A stretch of 6,791 nucleotides of DNA from Planctomycetota bacterium (GCA_018400625.1 JAGYMJ010000377.1:1-6791), one strand, 5' to 3'; numbered from the stretch's first letter, positions 1-6,771 are shown. Numbers and translations: made by a program. Notes: generated from the letters alone by a model not told the origin.

Positions 1-41
1 GGCACAGGGCACGGTGGTGATGAAACAACGGGGTTCACTGA
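1..41 (-). repeat. Dispersed intergenic repeat, inverted copy at the left edge
   Basis: Read on the minus strand, this stretch begins TCAGTGAACCCCGT and ends CCGTGCCCTGTGCC. The first 14 bases (plus-strand 28-41) match 6777-6790 exactly in reverse complement. The last 14 (plus-strand 1-14) match 6659-6672 with one mismatch. The middle is less conserved and about 3 bases longer than in the right-hand copy. The copy may continue off the window. It consists of short GTG-ending units, which resembles the small extragenic repeats seen in many environmental bacterial genomes; that family link is from memory. Confidence 0.7.
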
Positions 42-62
42 ATATTTACAATTAAAGATAAT
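34..62 (+). promoter_or_regulatory. Candidate sigma-70-type promoter for the etf operon
   Basis: TTCACT at 34-39 (4 of 6 matches to the -35 consensus) and GATAAT at 57-62 (5 of 6 matches to the -10 consensus) are separated by exactly 17 bases. Transcription would start near base 69, giving a leader of about 42 bases before the etfB ATG. A small dyad, TTTA-CAAT-TAAA (45-56), lies in the spacer and could be an operator half-site pair, though arms this short are common by chance in AT-rich DNA. The -35 box lies inside the repeat at 1-41. This is a pattern match only. Confidence 0.4.
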
Positions 63-110
63 GATGGCTGTCAATCAACCAACCCGTTTTTTTTCTTTTT
101 ATCTCAACTC

Positions 111-977
111 ATGGGTTCACAAGTGAATTATAAAATAACAGTATGTATTAAACAGGTCCCCGACACGGAAAACCTGACAAGTGATGCAATGAAAGAAGAT
201 GGAACTGTAAATCGTTCCGCATTGCCTGCTATCGTCAATCCGGAAGATTTAAATGCGCTCGAATTAGCTCTTTCAGTAAAAGACCGATGGGGCGCCAAGG
301 TAACTGTCATGACTATGGGCCCCCCTTCTGCAGCCGAAGCCTTGAGACAAACGCTTTTCAGGGGGGCGGATGATGTCGTTTTATTAACAGACAGGAAATT
401 TGCTGCATCCGACACCCTGGCGACAAGCTATATCCTTAGTTCCGCCATCAAAAAAATGCAATCTCCTGACATAGTTATGTGCGGACGCCAGGCTATAGAT
501 GGCGATACGGCTCAGATCGGGCCTCAATTGGCGGATAAATTAGATATTCCGCAAATCACATATACCGAGGCAATTCTCGCCTTAACCCCGAGGACCATAA
601 AAGCTCAACGCGGTTTCACTTTGGGATATGAAATCGTGCGTTGCCCGCTGCCTGCACTTCTTACCGTTACAGAGTCCGCCAATGAGCCAAGACCGCCCTC
701 CGCAAAAAGGTTGCTCGCTTTTCGGCACGCTCAATGTGCTTCTGAAAAACAAAAAGGAGGGATTGGTAATAAAAATCCTGATATTTCAATTCCGGAGTGG
801 ACGGCGCAGGATATCGGATGCGACCTGGAACGTTGCGGCGGAAGCGGTTCACCGACTAAAGTGAGAAAGATAGAGAGTGTACAATTAGTATCTGAAGATC
901 ATAAAGAAGTTCCGCCGACGGACGAGGCCCTCTCTGATTTAATGCTCGAACTCATGAATGAACATACCATTGAATAG
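111..977 (+). CDS. etfB: Electron transfer flavoprotein subunit beta (EtfB)
   Basis: Small subunit of the cytoplasmic EtfAB heterodimer, which accepts electrons from acyl-CoA dehydrogenases. The N-terminus has the family pattern ITVCIKQVPDT (residues 9-19) and NPEDLNALELAL (43-54). The nucleotide-binding loop is CGRQAIDGDTAQIGPQLAD (124-142). The DGDTAQ form is typical of anaerobic and bifurcating-type ETFs, whereas aerobic ETFs have DDDCNQTGQ. TVTESANEPRPPS (185-197) is the usual family segment. At 288 residues it is longer than the usual 250-265, mainly because of an insertion around residues 204-226 before IPEWTA. The ATG at 111 lacks a Shine-Dalgarno site. An in-frame GTG at 123 would give MNYKITVCIKQ, closer to the usual family start, but it also lacks one, so the start is uncertain by four codons. 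etfA follows after 25 bases. Confidence 0.96.
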   Translation: MGSQVNYKITVCIKQVPDTENLTSDAMKEDGTVNRSALPAIVNPEDLNALELALSVKDRWGAKVTVMTMGPPSAAEALRQTLFRGADDVVLLTDRKFAASDTLATSYILSSAIKKMQSPDIVMCGRQAIDGDTAQIGPQLADKLDIPQITYTEAILALTPRTIKAQRGFTLGYEIVRCPLPALLTVTESANEPRPPSAKRLLAFRHAQCASEKQKGGIGNKNPDISIPEWTAQDIGCDLERCGGSGSPTKVRKIESVQLVSEDHKEVPPTDEALSDLMLELMNEHTIE

Positions 978-1002
978 TTTAATTTCAAAAGGATGACAAA
1001 AT

Positions 1003-2031
1003 ATGAACCAGAAAAATAAAAATATATGGGTTTTTGCTGAGGTGGAACATGGCAAAATTGCTGAGGTAAGCCTTGAACTGATCAGCAAAGCAAGCGAACT
1101 GGCAGCAAGCTTCAATTCCTCGAGGATTGGAGCCTGCCTGCTCGGCCACCGGGTCGGGCACCTTGCCGAGGAATTGTTCGCTTACGGCTGCGATGATGTC
1201 TATCTTAAGGACGATTCGGAACTTGCCGATTACCGGACACTGCCTTATACGGAAATCATAACCAAGACGGTTGATGAACATCGACCGGAAATTATGTTGT
1301 TCGGCGCCACGCCTGTCGGACGCGACCTTGCCCCAAGGGTAGCATCTCGTCTTCAGGTCGGTCTCACCGCCGATTGCACCGACCTGCAGATCGGTCCGCA
1401 TAAAGACAACGCTAAAGACAGGACTTATGATAACATTCTTTATCAGATAAGGCCGGCTTTCGGAGGGAATATCATAGCGACAATCGTTAACCCTGAGACC
1501 CGTCCACAAATGGCAACAGTGCGCCCCGGTGTGATGCATAAGGCAGAAGCTGATTATACGAACAAAGGCAATCTCCATGAAATTTCATCGGCTATCCCGC
1601 CATCCGCTCTTCACCTGGAGGTGCTTGAGCATAATACTTCCAAAGCCAAAGTTGACCTGGCCGGCGCCGGTGTTATCGTTGCAGGCGGGGCCGGGGTAGG
1701 GAGCAAAGAAAATTTTAAGCTTATACAGGAACTCGCCGAGGTGCTCGGCGCCGAAGTGGGAGCTTCAAGAGCCGCTGTTGACAGCGGACTGATCGACAAG
1801 CCCCATCAGGTAGGTCAGACAGGCACCACTGTCCGGCCCAAATTATACATAGCCTGCGGCATAAGCGGCGCCGTGCAGCATAAGGTCGGTATGCAGGACG
1901 CCGGTAAAATAGTAGCCATCAATACCGATCCGGAGGCGCCTATTTTTGATGTTGCACATTATGGAATCGTCGGTGATGTGAATCAAGTCATCCCGAAACT
2001 TATTGACGCTTACAAAAACAACACCAGGTAA
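1003..2031 (+). CDS. etfA: Electron transfer flavoprotein subunit alpha (EtfA)
   Basis: Large FAD-binding subunit of the ETF heterodimer. The N-terminal alpha/beta domain runs from about residue 7 (IWVFAEVEHGKIAEVSLEL) through LFGATPVGRDLAPRVA (99-114), TADCTDL (122-128) and RPAFGGNIIATI (150-161), to RPGVM (174-178). The C-terminal FAD domain starts near 222 and contains VAGGAGVG (226-233), ASRAAVDSG (254-262), VGQTGTTVRP (270-279), and the ETF alpha signature at 281-307, including CGISGAVQH (285-293) and ending IVAIN. The GQTGTTVRPKLYIACGIS wording resembles ETFs of anaerobes more than the KIVAPELY form of aerobic ETFs. At 342 residues it is of normal length and has no N-terminal ferredoxin domain, which some anaerobic EtfA proteins carry. 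AAAAGGA (987-993), 9 bases upstream, supports the ATG. The next gene begins 17 bases after the stop. Confidence 0.98.
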   Translation: MNQKNKNIWVFAEVEHGKIAEVSLELISKASELAASFNSSRIGACLLGHRVGHLAEELFAYGCDDVYLKDDSELADYRTLPYTEIITKTVDEHRPEIMLFGATPVGRDLAPRVASRLQVGLTADCTDLQIGPHKDNAKDRTYDNILYQIRPAFGGNIIATIVNPETRPQMATVRPGVMHKAEADYTNKGNLHEISSAIPPSALHLEVLEHNTSKAKVDLAGAGVIVAGGAGVGSKENFKLIQELAEVLGAEVGASRAAVDSGLIDKPHQVGQTGTTVRPKLYIACGISGAVQHKVGMQDAGKIVAINTDPEAPIFDVAHYGIVGDVNQVIPKLIDAYKNNTR

Positions 2032-2032
2032 A

Positions 2033-2038
2033 AAGGAG
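2033..2038 (+). promoter_or_regulatory. Ribosome binding site supporting a GTG start
   Basis: AAGGAG ends 10 bases before GTG at 2049-2051. It is the best Shine-Dalgarno match among the intergenic gaps here. It fixes the start of the acyl-CoA dehydrogenase at a non-ATG codon, giving the N-terminus MANYFTENED. It begins two bases after the etfA stop codon, consistent with translational coupling. Confidence 0.75.
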
Positions 2039-2048
2039 CATATATACC

Positions 2049-3782
2049 GTGGCAAATTATTTTACAGAAAACGAAGACATCATTGATTTCTTCGAAAGTA
2101 TGGAGTTGGAACAATTGGTCAATCTTCAGGAAACAGCGTTCGAAAACGCCGAAGATTATGATTATGCACCTGTTGACTACAAAGATACTATCGACGCCTA
2201 CAAGCGTATTCTTCACCTTGTGGGAGATATCTCAGCCAATTTCATCGAGCCCAGGGCCGAAGATGTTGATCTTGAAGGGGCGCAGCTTATTGACGGAGTC
2301 GTGCATTATGCCCGCGGAACGCAGGAAGCTCTTGAACAGCTCTCCAAAGCCGACCTGATGGGCTTTACACTGCCGCGAAGATACGGCGGCTTGAATTTAC
2401 CGGTGCTGATATATACCATGGCTATCGAAATGGTCAGCCGCGCCGATGCCAGTCTGATGAATATTTTCGGGCTCCAGGATATTGCCGAAACCATTAATGA
2501 GTTTGCCGATGAAGAGACAAAAGCGTATTATCTGCCAAGATTTTCTTCCGGCGAAGTTACCGGCGCAATGGTACTTACCGAACCGGATGCAGGCACCGAT
2601 CTGACCAATGTCCAGCTCAGGGCTTCTGCAGAGGATGAGGGGGATACCTGGCGTCTGAACGGAGTAAAGCGCTTTATCACCAATGGATGCGCTGAAGTGT
2701 TGCTTGTCCTGGCACGAAGTGAGCCCGGTGTGGCCGGAGCAAGAGGGCTGTCGCTCTTTGTATGCGAAAGCGATGATACCGTTCAGGTCCGCAGGATCGA
2801 AGATAAAATGGGCATCCACGGCTCCCCCACCTGTGAACTACAGTTCAATAATACGGAAGCCAAACTTATTGGAAAACGCAAACGGGGCCTTTCAAAATAT
2901 GTAATGAGCTTGATGAACGGTGCGCGCCTCGGCATAGCCGCACAGGGGATAGGGATCGCCCAGGCAGCGCTGAGCGAAGCTCTTGAATATGCCGGCACGA
3001 GAGTCCAATTTGGCGAACCCATACGGAATTTCCCCGCCGTTCGGAATCTGCTCGGCGCCATGCACATGAAAGTGGAAACCGCACGCCTTCTGGCCTATGA
3101 GACCTCCGTTGCAGTCGATATGAACAAAAATATCGAACGTCTTAAAGAGGAAGGTAAGCTGGATCGCATTCCAGATGGTGATAAACATTCCGAACAGAGA
3201 AGATATTATAGAAAACTCGCCAACGCCCTGACCCCCCTGGTGAAATATTATGCCACCGAAATCTGCAACGAAGTATGCTACGATTCGATGCAGGTGCTTG
3301 CTGGAAGCGGCTACATGCGTGACTATCCGGTAGAACGTTATTACAGAGATGCACGCATAACCACCATTTATGAGGGAACGACCCAGATACAGTATAATGC
3401 CGCCCTTGGAAGCATTACAAGCGGTTTTTTCGAAGACCGTTTCAACGATATGCACAGCGAACTGGAGCAGATATCAGATACCCCTTCAAATATGCTGAGT
3501 TCGCTGTCAGAGGCGCGTAAGATGCTCAAGGAAGCTGTTGATTTTGTTGCTGAACGCGATGAAGATTTCAAACTTCTCAATGCCCAGCGCCTGTGTGAAT
3601 GTGTCGTCACGATATATAACGGGTATCTGCTCATACAGCCCGCCATGCGCAGCAAACATAAGAAGCGCCTTGCCGAGAATTATTTTGCCGAGCATCTTCC
3701 CGTTGTCGAACTCAAACGAAATCAAATACTTCATGACGATCGTACCTATCTGGACAACATGTCTGATCTGTTAAATTATTAA
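2049..3782 (+). CDS. Acyl-CoA dehydrogenase, long (577-residue) subfamily
   Basis: FAD-dependent flavoenzyme that oxidises an acyl-CoA to the 2,3-enoyl-CoA and would hand electrons to the adjacent EtfAB. An N-terminal helical region (about 1-165) contains GFTLPRRYGGL (105-115). The middle beta domain has the flavin-contact motif TEPDAGTD (177-184) and WRLNGVKRFITNG (201-213). The C-terminal helical domain has GARLGIAAQGIGIA (291-304) and RVQFGEPI (318-325). IYEGTTQIQ (440-448) places the presumed catalytic glutamate at 442. MGIHGSPTCELQF (254-266) is also a family segment. Ordinary family members have about 380 residues. This one has extra N-terminal sequence, a charged insertion near 356-395 and about 130 residues after the catalytic loop, as in long dehydrogenases of Desulfobacterota and Bacteroidetes-related bacteria and in DmdC-like proteins. 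Chain length and substrate cannot be read from the sequence. The etfBA position makes EtfAB the likely acceptor. Confidence 0.96.
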   Translation: MANYFTENEDIIDFFESMELEQLVNLQETAFENAEDYDYAPVDYKDTIDAYKRILHLVGDISANFIEPRAEDVDLEGAQLIDGVVHYARGTQEALEQLSKADLMGFTLPRRYGGLNLPVLIYTMAIEMVSRADASLMNIFGLQDIAETINEFADEETKAYYLPRFSSGEVTGAMVLTEPDAGTDLTNVQLRASAEDEGDTWRLNGVKRFITNGCAEVLLVLARSEPGVAGARGLSLFVCESDDTVQVRRIEDKMGIHGSPTCELQFNNTEAKLIGKRKRGLSKYVMSLMNGARLGIAAQGIGIAQAALSEALEYAGTRVQFGEPIRNFPAVRNLLGAMHMKVETARLLAYETSVAVDMNKNIERLKEEGKLDRIPDGDKHSEQRRYYRKLANALTPLVKYYATEICNEVCYDSMQVLAGSGYMRDYPVERYYRDARITTIYEGTTQIQYNAALGSITSGFFEDRFNDMHSELEQISDTPSNMLSSLSEARKMLKEAVDFVAERDEDFKLLNAQRLCECVVTIYNGYLLIQPAMRSKHKKRLAENYFAEHLPVVELKRNQILHDDRTYLDNMSDLLNY

Positions 3783-3789
3783 AAAGCGC

Positions 3790-3800
3790 AGGATGGGGGA
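3790..3800 (+). promoter_or_regulatory. Purine-rich ribosome binding region deciding the aroDE start
   Basis: The stretch AGGATGGGGGA contains AGGA, 11 bases before the ATG at 3805, and GGGGGA, 4 bases before it. The upstream in-frame ATG at 3793 lies inside this stretch and has no separate Shine-Dalgarno site. This favours initiation at 3805, with protein start MSKLCVSLTETT, matching the usual N-terminus of type I dehydroquinate dehydratases. Neither spacing is ideal, so the choice is tentative. Confidence 0.5.
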
Positions 3801-3804
3801 TTTC

Positions 3805-5304
3805 ATGAGCAAGCTTTGCGTTTCTTTAACCGAAACAACCGCATCTGATATGCTGGATGCAATGCGGGAATTGCCCCCTCAGGTCGATGTTGCAGAGATC
3901 AGAATGGATTATTTGAAGGGTGGCTACCAGGAGGTGATCAGCGCCCTGCATATGATATGCCGCCGGCGCGACCGACGGATCATTATCACGAACCGCCCGG
4001 TCCGAGAAGGGGGGCGATGGGCCGGGGATGAATCCCAGCGATTAGCGGTTTTGGAAGAGGCCGCACAATCCGGCGCCGATTACATTGATATTGAATGGGA
4101 AAGCCTGACGGATATGGACGTTTCGGGTGTTTCATGCCGCAAAATAGTTTCTTACCACAATTTTGAGGAGACGCCCCGCGACCTCGCCGGCATCTATAAT
4201 AAGTGCAAGGAAAACGGAGCGGATGTCGTCAAAATAGCGGCAATGGCAAGGGATATATGTGACTCGGCCCGGATGCTTAATTTTCTGCAGGAACACTCCA
4301 AGCTCGCCCCCCCTCTTATAGCTTTATGCATGGGGGAAGAGGGAATCGCCACACGTGTATTGGCGCCCAAATTCGGGGGCTTCCTCAGCTTCGCATCGCA
4401 GAGCAGAGAAAAACAAAGCGCACCGGGGCAGATAGGGTGTGAAAATATGCTTAATATGTATCAGTTCCATAAAATCAGCCCATCGACAAAAATATATGGT
4501 GTCGTCGCCAACCCCGTATCCCACAGCATGAGTCCGGCCATACACAACACCGCGTTCAAACATGAAAGGCTTGACGCCGTTTATCTCCCCTTTAAGGTAA
4601 AAGACCCCGAACCGTTCCTGAATTCATTCCTTTCCCTGGGATTAAAAGGACTCAGTGTAACGATTCCCCACAAAGAGAAGATGATGGCATTGGTGGATGA
4701 TATGGACGATATGTCAAAAAAAATAGGAGCATTGAATACAATAAACATCCTCTCCGGAAGAAAACATGGCTTTAACACCGACATTTCGGCGGCGATGAGG
4801 GTGCTTAAATCCACAATTAAAAACACCGATACAAAAGCTCTCAGTCGATGTAAAGTTCTTTTGTTGGGTGCAGGAGGAGCGGCACGAGCGATCGCTTACG
4901 GTCTTTGTGGAACAGCAGAAGATTTGATAATAGCCAACCGAACGGATGAACGAGCCGTCAAACTGGCCCAGGAAATCAATGCCCGCTACTGCAGTATGGA
5001 CGAGATGCCGGACTGCCGGCCCGACATCATAATCAATACAACCTCTGTAGGTATGTCACCGAAGACCAACGCCATGCCCGTCCCCCCTCAAATGCTGGAG
5101 CACAGGCCGTTGATATTTGATGCAATATACAACCCTGTTGAGACCCGGCTGCTGCGAGAAGCCAAAAAAGCCGGGTGCGCTACGGCTTACGGGTTTGATT
5201 GGTTTATAGATCAAGCTGTTCAGCAGTTTGAAATATGGACAGAACGAAAAGCGCCGACAAAAATAATGGCCGACGTCGTAAGAAATAAACTGGCTGTCGT
5301 CTGA
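3805..5304 (+). CDS. aroDE: Bifunctional 3-dehydroquinate dehydratase (type I) / shikimate dehydrogenase
   Basis: Cytoplasmic fusion enzyme for two consecutive shikimate-pathway steps: 3-dehydroquinate to 3-dehydroshikimate, then NADPH-dependent reduction to shikimate. Numbering is from the ATG at 3805 (499 residues; the ATG at 3793 adds four). The AroD domain (about 1-222) shows EIRMD (31-35), TNRP with Arg64 then EGG, the catalytic His118 in SYHNF, the Schiff-base Lys143 in DVVKIA, Arg184, and the closing SAPGQ loop (205-209). The AroE domain (about 229-499) shows YGVVANPVSHSMSP with the shikimate-binding Ser241 and Ser243, SVTIPHK with the catalytic Lys290, GALNT with Asn311, GFNTD with Asp326, the nucleotide loop GAGGAA (355-360), the NADP-type NRT (378-380), and Gln470 in DQAVQQF. 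All key residues are present, so both activities look intact. It begins just after the dehydrogenase stop (22 bases, or 10 to the upstream ATG) and is probably cotranscribed with it. Confidence 0.96.
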   Translation: MSKLCVSLTETTASDMLDAMRELPPQVDVAEIRMDYLKGGYQEVISALHMICRRRDRRIIITNRPVREGGRWAGDESQRLAVLEEAAQSGADYIDIEWESLTDMDVSGVSCRKIVSYHNFEETPRDLAGIYNKCKENGADVVKIAAMARDICDSARMLNFLQEHSKLAPPLIALCMGEEGIATRVLAPKFGGFLSFASQSREKQSAPGQIGCENMLNMYQFHKISPSTKIYGVVANPVSHSMSPAIHNTAFKHERLDAVYLPFKVKDPEPFLNSFLSLGLKGLSVTIPHKEKMMALVDDMDDMSKKIGALNTINILSGRKHGFNTDISAAMRVLKSTIKNTDTKALSRCKVLLLGAGGAARAIAYGLCGTAEDLIIANRTDERAVKLAQEINARYCSMDEMPDCRPDIIINTTSVGMSPKTNAMPVPPQMLEHRPLIFDAIYNPVETRLLREAKKAGCATAYGFDWFIDQAVQQFEIWTERKAPTKIMADVVRNKLAVV

Positions 5305-5356
5305 AATATTTTAATACTTATAAAAGACTCTCAACGATCAAATAAAGGAACTGCTT

Positions 5357-6595
5357 ATGCCTGAACATGACCAAAACCAATATACAGATGATATAAATTT
5401 CGATGGAGTAAAACTTCAACCGCCCGGCAAACAAAAAAATAATAAAATTTGGATGGGATGCTGCGGCGGGTGCCTGGGGATTGTCATCATTGGCATTATC
5501 GGCATATTTATCGGAACACATATGTTACTCCGCTCAGAACCTGTGAGTCCGCATGAGTTGTTTTTACTGCCGGATGCTGATGGTTTTCTCGTCGTGCAGA
5601 TCGCCCCTGAAGATGAGGGACTCGTTGATTTATTAACCGCTCTTGCCCAACGCCCTCCTGCCGGCATAGATATGACTGAGGAAGAAAAAGAAACCCTGAT
5701 CAGGGAAGCGGATGAAATCCCGCAAAGATTAGCTCAATGGACTCCTGTTCATTGCGTATCCCTGCTGTATCATCTCCCGGAACCCGAGTTGGTCAAACCG
5801 GAGGAATTGGACCTCGTGCATATTGACGAAGGATTATCAGATTCTATACAAAGTCTGTTGACGGGAAGAAGTGAAAAGCGCCGATTCCATAAGGGTTTAA
5901 TTGGTTCGATAAGCCGCGCCGGTGCGCTGATGCGCCTGATAACACGGTTAGCCATAGGAGAACTGGAAAAGAAAGGTGGAATGATTGAGGATTACAGAGA
6001 AACACGCATAGCCGTATCTCCTGCCGGTGGATTTGCTGTTTCTGCAATTGAAAACAATTTCTTCCTCGCCAATAGAACAGAAATCATTAAAGATTGGATA
6101 GACATATTAAAGGACATTGAAGAGGAAGAAAATGTTCCTTACAGTGGCCCATCCCACCTCAAAGAAATGTATCGGCATATTGATCCTGAATCCCTCCTAT
6201 ATTTTGTGTTTTCCAACCAAAAAGGCGAGCTAAGATCAGCTAAAGAGAGTTTATTAGATATGCCGGCACTTGAAAACGAAGCATTATCTCATCTCATGCC
6301 GTCTTCAGAAAAGATAGATTTGATTGATTCGCTGAGTGGTTCCTTTCATATTTTATCGCGGGAAAAAGCTGAGCTGGACCTTTTCGTGAAAAGTAAACAT
6401 AAAGAAAATGCACAGCTTATTGGGGATATCATCGAAAGGACATTACTGGATTGGCACAATATTCTTTTAACAAAAGATATCGCACAAAACGAGATAGAAA
6501 ACATCGAAATCAAACGGAAGACAGAGGGCCAATTAGTGCATGTACGCTTAGAGTATCGTGAATTTGAAGAATTAATCCGCCAAATCATCCAATAG
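5357..6595 (+). CDS. Uncharacterised single-pass membrane-anchored protein
   Basis: I do not recognise this gene. The predicted 412-residue protein has a hydrophilic N-terminus (1-30), then a cysteine/glycine cluster (GCCGGC, 34-39) leading into one hydrophobic membrane segment (about 37-58, rich in Ile and Gly). A large, mostly charged domain (about 60-412) follows. With the short Lys-containing N-terminus inside, the large domain would face the periplasm or exterior; this is inference. There is no cleavable signal peptide and no clear lipobox. Segments such as LLPDADGFLVVQIAPEDEG (70-88) and NNFFLANRTEIIKDWIDIL (233-251) loosely recall DUF3352-like proteins, a weak resemblance from memory. 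No catalytic motif is visible. AAAGGA (5344-5349), 7 bases upstream, supports the ATG. The 52-base gap after aroDE has a TATAAA (5319-5324) without a good -35 partner, so it may be transcribed separately or by read-through. Confidence 0.85.
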   Translation: MPEHDQNQYTDDINFDGVKLQPPGKQKNNKIWMGCCGGCLGIVIIGIIGIFIGTHMLLRSEPVSPHELFLLPDADGFLVVQIAPEDEGLVDLLTALAQRPPAGIDMTEEEKETLIREADEIPQRLAQWTPVHCVSLLYHLPEPELVKPEELDLVHIDEGLSDSIQSLLTGRSEKRRFHKGLIGSISRAGALMRLITRLAIGELEKKGGMIEDYRETRIAVSPAGGFAVSAIENNFFLANRTEIIKDWIDILKDIEEEENVPYSGPSHLKEMYRHIDPESLLYFVFSNQKGELRSAKESLLDMPALENEALSHLMPSSEKIDLIDSLSGSFHILSREKAELDLFVKSKHKENAQLIGDIIERTLLDWHNILLTKDIAQNEIENIEIKRKTEGQLVHVRLEYREFEELIRQIIQ

Positions 6596-6629
6596 CAGAG
6601 GTGAAAAAGCACAGCGCCAACCCCGGGTA

Positions 6630-6672
6630 AGTCCTCAGTGAAACCCGTGACCTCCCCGCCGTGCCTTGTGCC
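6630..6672 (+). repeat. Dispersed intergenic repeat, full direct copy
   Basis: It begins AGTCCTCAGTGAAACCCGT (6630-6648), which recurs at 6772-6790 with one mismatch (A at 6643, C at 6785). It ends CCGTGCCTTGTGCC (6659-6672), which recurs in reverse complement at 1-14 with one mismatch. The copy lies 34 bases after the stop codon of the membrane-protein gene. It is not a convincing terminator: its own sequence forms no strong hairpin followed by a T run. Confidence 0.75.
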
Positions 6673-6743
6673 GGGGGGGGGATGCCACGAAGTATAATAT
6701 TTACGATCCCGGGAACGTATAACCCGGACAAGCCGGAAAAGCA

Positions 6744-6771
6744 GTTGTTTGTTGCCCGTTGTTTGTTGCTC
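6744..6771 (+). repeat. Two-unit tandem repeat, 14-base period
   Basis: GTTGTTTGTTGCCC (6744-6757) is followed directly by GTTGTTTGTTGCTC (6758-6771), 13 of 14 bases identical. The CCCGTTGTTT at the junction (6755-6764) also occurs in reverse complement at 23-32, inside the left-edge repeat. This suggests the tandem units and the dispersed repeat belong to the same family of intergenic sequence. Confidence 0.7.

Noticed and set aside
20..55. Twelve-codon reading frame (ATG at 20, TAA at 53-55) upstream of etfB
   Set aside because: It has no ribosome binding site, overlaps the repeat and the candidate promoter, and would lie upstream of the inferred transcription start, so it is not supported as a leader peptide.
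86..100. T-rich tract considered as the tail of an upstream terminator
   Set aside because: No GC-rich hairpin precedes it within 30 bases, and it lies between the candidate promoter and the etfB start.
628..864. Open reading frame of 78 codons in another plus-strand frame inside etfB, near the AAAAAGGAGG run
   Set aside because: I considered a frameshift or overlapping gene. The EtfB frame keeps family residues on both sides (TVTESANEPRPPS before, IPEWTA and GSPTKV after), so there is no break to explain. The purine-rich run lies downstream of the ORF's start.
985..1578. Open reading frame of 197 codons on the minus strand
   Set aside because: It lies wholly antisense to the well-supported etfA (apart from a few bases of the gap before it), has no recognisable motif or domain, and its residue composition looks like a reverse-frame shadow.
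2892..3455. Open reading frame of 187 codons on the minus strand
   Set aside because: It is antisense to the conserved core of the acyl-CoA dehydrogenase, including the catalytic loop, and shows no family pattern of its own.
6651..6682. Possible terminator hairpin, CCCCG pairing with CGGGG
   Set aside because: The stem would be only about five pairs around a 13-base loop and has no T run after it. The sequence is better explained as part of the repeat.
6693..6698. Perfect TATAAT hexamer after the last gene
   Set aside because: There is no -35-like hexamer 16-18 bases upstream (that stretch is G-rich repeat sequence), and no gene start follows within the window.
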